DNA from: Eubacterium sp.
Lineage (GTDB): Bacteria; Bacillota; Clostridia; Oscillospirales; Acutalibacteraceae
Direction: 5' to 3'
NCBI GenBank assembly: GCA_029059925.1
Contig: JAIDVA010000351.1
Location: 1 to 12,227, forward strand
DNA length: 12,227 nucleotides
In this document: positions 8,218 through 12,227 of the stretch, one piece after another
How the letters are laid out: each line of letters starts with the position of its first letter
Numbering within the stretch: the first letter of the stretch is position 1
Program-made: the position numbers and the translations under genes
Notes under the pieces: generated by a model
What the model saw: the letters and a program-made list of their open reading frames with translations, nothing else
Told to the model about the DNA's origin: nothing
Databases searched by the model: none

Positions 8218-8248
8218 TTGTTTATCCAACACTTATTAAGATAAACAA
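8218..8248. repeat. Hairpin just downstream of the response regulator
   Basis: TTGTTTATC (8218-8226) and GATAAACAA (8240-8248) form a perfect 9 bp stem with a 13-base loop, ending 10 bases before the regulator stop codon. No T-run follows in the minus direction, so it is not a standard terminator. It may trim or stabilise the regulator transcript. Confidence 0.5.
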
Positions 8249-8257
8249 TAATTTATT

Positions 8258-8923
8258 TTATAACTCTATCATCTTAAATCCGATACCCCATACAGCTTCA
8301 ATATAATTTTTACCGCCGGTATCCTTCAGCTTCTTTCGCAGGTTACTGATATGCACCTTAAGGGAACTTTCCACACAATCGGGTGTATCCTCGCTTATTC
8401 TGTCAAGCATTATTGATTTTGTTATTACCTGTGTCGGATTTTCCATAAGCAGTTTTAAAATAGCATATTCCGTTTTGGTCAGTTTAACATATTTGTCATC
8501 TACAAATACCTTATAAAGTGTTTTATCAAGAACTATATCATCAAAAATAAGTCGGTCAGAATTCTGATTTGCTGAATATTTTCTCAGAGCAACCGATATT
8601 CTGGCAAGCAGCTCTTTCGTGTCAAATGGTTTCGTAATATAGTCTGCAGCGCCGCCGAGCAGCATATCAACCTTGCTGTCTATCCCTATTTTAGCACTGA
8701 CTATGATTACAGGTATTCCTTTTATTTTCGGCAGTACTTCCTCACCGTTAAGCCCGGGAAGCATCAAATCAAGCAAAACAAGGTCGGGCGTGTGGCCGGA
8801 TAAAAACATTAATGCCTCCGTGCCGGAATATGCACGGGATGTGAGATAGCCTTCCTTTGTCAGCAGCTCTTCAAGCATATTGCCAATATTGATATCATCA
8901 TCAATTATCAAAATGTTTTTCAA
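8258..8923 (-). CDS. OmpR/PhoB-family response regulator
   Basis: A DNA-binding regulator of about 221 residues, presumably the partner of the kinase at 5226-6125. The receiver domain has the acidic pocket IIDDD (Asp8-Asp10), phospho-acceptor Asp52 in LVLLDLMLPG, Ser76 in VSA, Tyr95, and Lys98 in TKPF. The C-terminal winged-helix domain (about 125-220) contains LTKTEYAILKLL, VHISNLRKKL and IEAVWGIGFKM. The start is set at a TTG (8921-8923). The sequence GGAAGTGAT, one base from the ideal Shine-Dalgarno GGAGGTGAT, lies 4 bases before it, and the protein then begins KNILIIDDD as family members do. An ATG seven codons upstream (8944) would sit only about 5 bases from the predicted transcription start and has no ribosome binding site. 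Its promoter is at 8956-8984. Confidence 0.9.
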   Translation of the reverse strand: MKNILIIDDDINIGNMLEELLTKEGYLTSRAYSGTEALMFLSGHTPDLVLLDLMLPGLNGEEVLPKIKGIPVIIVSAKIGIDSKVDMLLGGAADYITKPFDTKELLARISVALRKYSANQNSDRLIFDDIVLDKTLYKVFVDDKYVKLTKTEYAILKLLMENPTQVITKSIMLDRISEDTPDCVESSLKVHISNLRKKLKDTGGKNYIEAVWGIGFKMIEL

Positions 8924-8925
8924 TA

Positions 8926-8934
8926 TAATCACTT
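8926..8934 (-). promoter_or_regulatory. Ribosome binding site supporting a TTG start
   Basis: Minus strand GGAAGTGAT matches the extended anti-Shine-Dalgarno complement GGAGGTGAT at 8 of 9 positions and is suitably placed for TTG at 8923. It would lie inside the coding sequence if translation began at the ATG at 8944. Confidence 0.65.
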
Positions 8935-8955
8935 CCGTTATCATCTTCTGCTTGT

Positions 8956-8984
8956 ATTATAATAGCTTGTGCAGATAATAGCAA
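8956..8984 (-). promoter_or_regulatory. Sigma-A promoter of the response regulator gene
   Basis: Minus strand TTGCTA (8979-8984), a 17-base spacer, then a perfect TATAAT (8956-8961). Transcription would start near 8949, giving a leader of about 26 bases to the TTG start. Confidence 0.72.
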
Positions 8985-8996
8985 ATAAATAATTAT

Positions 8997-9009
8997 TAAG
9001 ATTATCTTA
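8997..9009. promoter_or_regulatory. Palindrome TAAGAT-T-ATCTTA upstream of the regulator promoter
   Basis: A perfect 6+1+6 inverted repeat that ends 12 bases upstream of the -35 of the regulator promoter. Its half-site resembles the TTAAGATA of the third operator repeat (7968-7975), so autoregulation by the regulator is possible but unproven. Confidence 0.35.
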
Positions 9010-9074
9010 CATTTTATTTATCGCTGTGCAGTCTGTTTTGCATAATGTTTAAATATGCAGTATTGATTAAAATG

Positions 9075-9107
9075 AAAGCCTGTCTCAGATTATCTGAAAC
9101 AGGCTTT
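9075..9107 (-). terminator. Intrinsic terminator after the EFR1 gene
   Basis: AAAGCCTGT-c-TCAGA, a 3-base loop, then TCTGA-a-ACAGGCTTT form a 14-pair stem with a single internal mismatch. It lies 9 bases past the EFR1 stop. Read on the minus strand the stem is followed by CATTTTAATC, a modest U-rich tail. It also shields the regulator gene from read-through. Confidence 0.8.
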
Positions 9108-9116
9108 TGCTGTATT

Positions 9117-9863
9117 TTATTTAGGGCATGTGTATCTCGGCTGATTTTTACTTCTATTTCCATATTCAATAGCATTTACAGGACAGTGGCATATGCACGC
9201 CATACAGTGTGTGCAGTTATCCTGCCATACAGGTCTGCCGTTTTTAATAGAGATATTATTAAGAGGGCAGAGGTTTTCGCATTTGCCGCAGGAAATACAG
9301 CTGTCCTTTACATAAAATTTCTTTGCGTGAACAATCAGCGGGTAGAATACATCATTTACAATACTGCTGTATGCCTTATCAATAAATGATGCGGAATTTA
9401 CAGACAGTTTTTTGTTGTTCTTAATCATTTGTGCTGTTCTGTCAATTTCAGGCTCTGACTTTTCAATGATTTTCAGTGCTTCGGTTTTGTCAGGTGCATT
9501 AAACATAGCAATATAATTTTCCGGCATAACAATTTCGGCACAGCCGAGAAATTTAATGCCAAGTTTTTTGCAAAGCTGATTAATATATTTTTCGGCATTT
9601 CCTATTTCTCCGCCGCAGGTCATTACAAAGTATGCACTGTGATTTCCGTTTTGCCTGATTTTTTCAATCCATTCTTCAACAATTCTCGGTATTCGCCATG
9701 CATATGTAGGCGTTACGAAAATCAATTTTTCATCTTTATCAGCAGAATATGTTTTTTCGGCTTTTATATATTCGTTGATTGACAGAAGCTTGTCACCTGT
9801 TATGTCAGCAATGCGTTTAGCTGCATAGGTACTGTTGCCTGTGCCCGAAAAGTATAAAATCAT
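9117..9863 (-). CDS. EFR1-type protein: flavodoxin domain plus two [4Fe-4S] clusters
   Basis: A 248-residue soluble electron-transfer protein with no membrane segment or signal peptide, so cytoplasmic. The N-terminal flavodoxin-like fold begins MILYFSGTGNST, with the FMN phosphate-binding loop SGTGNST at residues 6-12; later cofactor-contacting segments are TPTYAWRIP (51-59) and TCGGEIGN (82-89). The C-terminus carries a two-cluster ferredoxin: Cys189, 192, 195 and 199 before Pro200, then Cys217, 220, 223 and 227 before Pro228. Such proteins are common in anaerobes, but their partners are mostly unknown. The gene follows the phosphoesterase/propeller gene by 12 bp, with GGTGAT 4 bases before its ATG, and is the last gene before a terminator. 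Why a redox protein sits in an operon of surface proteins cannot be read from the sequence. Confidence 0.9.
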   Translation of the reverse strand: MILYFSGTGNSTYAAKRIADITGDKLLSINEYIKAEKTYSADKDEKLIFVTPTYAWRIPRIVEEWIEKIRQNGNHSAYFVMTCGGEIGNAEKYINQLCKKLGIKFLGCAEIVMPENYIAMFNAPDKTEALKIIEKSEPEIDRTAQMIKNNKKLSVNSASFIDKAYSSIVNDVFYPLIVHAKKFYVKDSCISCGKCENLCPLNNISIKNGRPVWQDNCTHCMACICHCPVNAIEYGNRSKNQPRYTCPK

Positions 9864-9875
9864 AAAATCACCATT

Positions 9876-11972
9876 TTATTCAAACTCATTTAAACAGATT
9901 ACTCTGCCTGTGAAATCAGATACAATTATGCTTCCATTATAGTATGCAGCAGAACCGAATATCGGTGCACCGATATTAATGGTTTTTTCAATTGCTCCAT
10001 CTGCTGAAATAATGTAAAGCTTACCATCGGATGCACCGAAAGCAAGTGAACCATCAGACAATTGGAGTAAGGAGGGCTCAATTGTCTGCGAATCACCGCT
10101 TGTATAAGGTGCAGTATAAATCATCGCCTTGCCGATTTGTATTTCCTGTACAATTTCACAATTTTTAATATTAAATGTTATCAGTCCTTTATTTGCTGTA
10201 GGAATATAAGCAATATCACCTATAACAGTCGACTGTGCACTTGAGGAAAAATTATAACCCTCAAAATCTTTTTTAGTTGTGATTTCACCTGTGTTGGCAT
10301 CGACAATCATAACAGCATCCGAGTCAGCAACAATCAGTGTGTTGTCATCAACAATGGCAGGAGTTGAACTGCGGAAGCGGATATCCTCATCCTTGTTCTT
10401 CCAGAGCTCCTTTCCTGTGTTTTTATCAAGAGCAATAAGTGCATCCCAATGAGAGCTTACGAGCAGCTTGTCACCGGCAACAACAAATTCAGCAGGTGAG
10501 CCTTCACCGTGATTCCTTATATTTTCCCATTTCTTTTCGCCTGAATTTATATCAAGTGCAGTTATTGCTGCGGCACAGCCCGTATAAACAACATCGTCGG
10601 ATGCACATATACCGACACTTGTGCCGAGTGAATTTGCAAGTTCAACGGTTGTACTCCATTTTTTCGTACCGTTTTGTGAATCAAGGCAGTAAACATTACC
10701 CTCACAATCCTGTGCAATAAGCAAACCATTTTCAATGATAAGATTATTTTTAACAGAATTCTTTGTGGCAAAGTTCCATAAGACAGAGCCGTCCATCGGA
10801 TTCAGGCAATAAATGCCGCAGGTGCGGGGATAATCCTCATTAACCGTTGCAACATAAACCTTGTTATCATCAACAACTGTGTTGCAGAAGAGAATATTGC
10901 CGTCGAGCTGTGCTGTCCATTTGCCGTTTTCAACATCTGAAACAGTGCCGTTAAAGTCATAATAGGTCATATTGGTTGTGATAGAACCATCCTGTGCAAT
11001 ATGAATCATTCTTGCACCGCTGACAGAGGAATCAATGCCGCCGCAATCGGGACGGGCTGTACTGATATTGAGTACACCTTCGTTTTCTTCAATATAATTA
11101 TAATGATAATGACCGAAAACCCATGCTATAAGATTATGCTTTTTCAAATCTAGTTCCTTGCGATCGAAGGATATAACATAATCATCAGTTGGCGGAATAT
11201 TGTGATTAAACATAACGACCTTCATATTTTCATCTGTATTGGCAAGATCATTTTCAAGCCAGCGCCAGCGGTCATTTTTATTATAGCCTGATTTTCTGTC
11301 GCCGCCTGTTTGGAATGGTGTAACAACGTAGTGAACATTGCCGACCTCAAAGGAATACCATACAGGACCATAAAGGCTTTCAAACAGCTCCTCGCCGTAT
11401 TTGCCGTCAACATAATCGTGATTGCCGATAATATAACGCACAGGAATACCCATATTTTCAGTGTTCATATCCTCAATATGCTTTTTAAGTCCCGGCTCAT
11501 AACAGATGTCACCTGTATGTATAAGGAATGCAGGTTTTTCATTTTCTGCTATATCCTTGAGATAGTTTATCCATTCACCAACACCGTTTTCGCCGATTTC
11601 AGTATCTGAAATCTGCAGGAAGCTGTGAGCCTCACCTGCTGCTATATCAGATTTTTCGAGATTAAAATCATATCCGTCAGATTTGTTTTTATCGGCAGGT
11701 ATATAATAATTCTCTGTAGTATATCCTGCCGGAGCAGTAACTGTTATAAAGCGCGTTTTTTTGTATCCTTTTAATGTGAATTCACCATTTTCATCTGTTT
11801 TTACAACATTGCGTCCGTCAGATACGCTTACATTTGCAAGCGGCTCACCCATAGCTGTAACAGTTCCTGAATATCCGCCTGTGCTACTGCCGCGCACGCA
11901 GAAGAAAATAATAACTGCAGCAGCAATAATAATTATTGGAATTAAAATCATTAAAATCGTTTTTTTATTCAT
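9876..11972 (-). CDS. Membrane-anchored calcineurin-like phosphoesterase fused to PQQ/BamB-like beta-propeller
   Basis: A 698-residue surface protein. Residues 4-26 form an N-terminal membrane helix or uncleaved signal anchor without a lipobox. Residues about 33-105 form a small beta-sandwich of the carboxypeptidase-regulatory/MetallophosN kind (GTVTAMGEPLANVSV). A metallophosphoesterase domain follows at about 115-330, with SDTE (122-125), TGD (153-155), GNHD (183-186), FNHN (255-258) and GHYH (287-290). The first motif is D-x-E where D-x-H is usual. From about 350 to the end come seven or eight beta-propeller repeats, the clearest being CLNPMDGSVLW, CLDSQNGTKKW, ALDINSGEKKW and ALDKNTGKELW; later ones are degenerate, and the final strand could close the ring with the first. 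The start is firm (AAAGGAGG 9 bases upstream). It should hydrolyse phosphoesters outside the cell; the substrate is unknown. Confidence 0.88.
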   Translation of the reverse strand: MNKKTILMILIPIIIIAAAVIIFFCVRGSSTGGYSGTVTAMGEPLANVSVSDGRNVVKTDENGEFTLKGYKKTRFITVTAPAGYTTENYYIPADKNKSDGYDFNLEKSDIAAGEAHSFLQISDTEIGENGVGEWINYLKDIAENEKPAFLIHTGDICYEPGLKKHIEDMNTENMGIPVRYIIGNHDYVDGKYGEELFESLYGPVWYSFEVGNVHYVVTPFQTGGDRKSGYNKNDRWRWLENDLANTDENMKVVMFNHNIPPTDDYVISFDRKELDLKKHNLIAWVFGHYHYNYIEENEGVLNISTARPDCGGIDSSVSGARMIHIAQDGSITTNMTYYDFNGTVSDVENGKWTAQLDGNILFCNTVVDDNKVYVATVNEDYPRTCGIYCLNPMDGSVLWNFATKNSVKNNLIIENGLLIAQDCEGNVYCLDSQNGTKKWSTTVELANSLGTSVGICASDDVVYTGCAAAITALDINSGEKKWENIRNHGEGSPAEFVVAGDKLLVSSHWDALIALDKNTGKELWKNKDEDIRFRSSTPAIVDDNTLIVADSDAVMIVDANTGEITTKKDFEGYNFSSSAQSTVIGDIAYIPTANKGLITFNIKNCEIVQEIQIGKAMIYTAPYTSGDSQTIEPSLLQLSDGSLAFGASDGKLYIISADGAIEKTINIGAPIFGSAAYYNGSIIVSDFTGRVICLNEFE

Positions 11973-11992
11973 AACATTTTTCCTCCTTTATA

Positions 11993-12227
11993 TCATTGAT
12001 ATACTCTGACATAATCAATTACAAAATCTGCGGGCATAAGCTTTTCGGGATTATTGCGTATATCACCTGCCCATGTGAATTTGTTATCTGTATTTTCGGG
12101 GTTTGCATTGTCCTTACCTGCAATTTCTACAGATACCAAAAGAAATTCAGCCACCTGTGAAACACCAAAATCAGTGCGCCATGTCTCTTTTCCGTTTATG
12201 TAAAAAATATATTCCTTTTCGGTCCAT
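11993..12227 (-). CDS. GH16-type glycosidase, C-terminal end (partial)
   Basis: A frame open from the right edge of the window encodes about 77 C-terminal residues before the TGA at 11993-11995. The segments WTEKEYIFYINGKETWRT, FLLVSVEIAG, FTWAGDI and ADFVIDYVRVYQ follow the closing strands of GH16 beta-glucanase/laminarinase folds, which end in (V)DYVRVYQ. The catalytic ExDxxE motif would lie beyond the window, so activity cannot be confirmed. The stop is only 20 bp before the phosphoesterase ATG, and the ribosome binding site of that gene begins 6 bases after the TGA, so the two genes are almost certainly co-transcribed. The identification rests on recognised motifs in a short stretch; other concanavalin-like lectin/glucanase proteins are the alternative. 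Confidence 0.8.
   Translation of the reverse strand, partial: WTEKEYIFYINGKETWRTDFGVSQVAEFLLVSVEIAGKDNANPENTDNKFTWAGDIRNNPEKLMPADFVIDYVRVYQ

Larger units (their letters stand above)
8000..8232. repeat. Composite MITE/REP-like inverted-repeat island
   Basis: The island is non-coding, visibly richer in GC than its flanks, and made of nested palindromes. It is bounded by imperfect inverted ends: GTGTTG (8000-8005) matches CAACAC (8227-8232), and ATCGTAGGG (8014-8022) matches CCCTACGAT (8210-8218). The 24-base arms agree at about 17 positions. Inside are three stem-loops (8016-8086, 8113-8177 and 8190-8211), two of which share the core GAACGATG/CATCGTTC. TATTAA is found just outside both ends (7991-7996 and 8234-8239) and could be a target duplication, but it is AT-rich and short. 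Repeats of the type GTAGGGGCGAACATCGTTCGCCC are familiar as dispersed intergenic elements in gut Clostridia. No transposase is encoded, so mobility would have to be supplied in trans. Confidence 0.7.
7889..8257. other. 369 bp gene-free stretch between regulator and transporter operon
   Basis: It contains, from the ATPase side, the ribosome binding site, a -10 candidate (7917-7922), three phased direct repeats (7943-7972), a composite inverted-repeat island (about 8000-8232), and a further hairpin (8218-8248) just past the regulator stop. The short frames inside the island run through the hairpins, lack ribosome binding sites, and are not credible genes. Confidence 0.8.

Noticed and set aside
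8000..8232. CRISPR array
   Set aside because: The repeats are inverted and nested, not direct with regular unique spacers, and no cas gene is nearby.
8218..8248. Rho-independent terminator for the response regulator
   Set aside because: The stem is sound but no U-tract follows on the minus strand, so it is listed only as a hairpin.
9045..9389. 114-codon plus-strand frame over the terminator and the EFR1 ferredoxin end
   Set aside because: It runs through the terminator hairpin and is antisense to the cluster-binding cysteines; a shadow frame.

Overview
The window looks like chromosomal DNA of a gut- or rumen-type Clostridia species (Oscillospiraceae/Ruminococcaceae-like). This rests on moderate-to-low GC content, strong AGGAGG ribosome binding sites, U-tract terminators, EFR1-type and BcrA-type proteins, and a high density of carbohydrate-active enzymes. 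It is an inference from composition and gene content, not a species call.

Layout. (1) Positions 1-3011, + strand: a large GH2 beta-galactosidase (LacZ type) whose start lies to the left of the window; the reading frame is open from position 3. A bidirectional terminator (3032-3072) separates it from a convergent gene. (2) Positions 3084-5078, - strand: a membrane-anchored GH18 protein (five membrane segments, a discoidin-like region, then a chitinase-type barrel) with its own promoter. (3) Positions 5187-8961, - strand: a two-component/ABC transporter module in the order response regulator, BcrA-type ATPase, ABC-2 permease, histidine kinase, then terminator. The last three genes are tightly packed (8 bp overlap, 10 bp gap). 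The regulator is split from them by a 369 bp gene-free stretch. That stretch holds three phased GGTWAAGAWA repeats directly upstream of the ATPase gene, which are the best candidate operator for the OmpR-family regulator, and a GC-richer MITE/REP-like island of nested inverted repeats. (4) Positions 9075-12227, - strand: an apparent operon of the C-terminal end of a GH16-type glycosidase (cut by the right edge), a membrane-anchored calcineurin-like phosphoesterase fused to a PQQ/BamB-like beta-propeller, and an EFR1-type flavodoxin/2[4Fe-4S] ferredoxin protein, closed by a terminator.

How the genes may work together. Three glycosidases (GH2, GH18, GH16) point to surface breakdown of host or plant glycans. 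The regulator/ABC/kinase set resembles peptide-antibiotic or envelope-stress detoxification modules: the kinase has a single membrane segment and almost no extracellular part, and the transporter promoter carries repeats suited to its regulator. The most unusual items are the composite repeat island between the regulator and its transporter operon, the phased operator repeats, the phosphoesterase/propeller fusion with a non-canonical D-x-E first metal motif, and the pairing of that surface protein with a cytosolic EFR1 protein. I see no CRISPR array, prophage, tRNA or rRNA.
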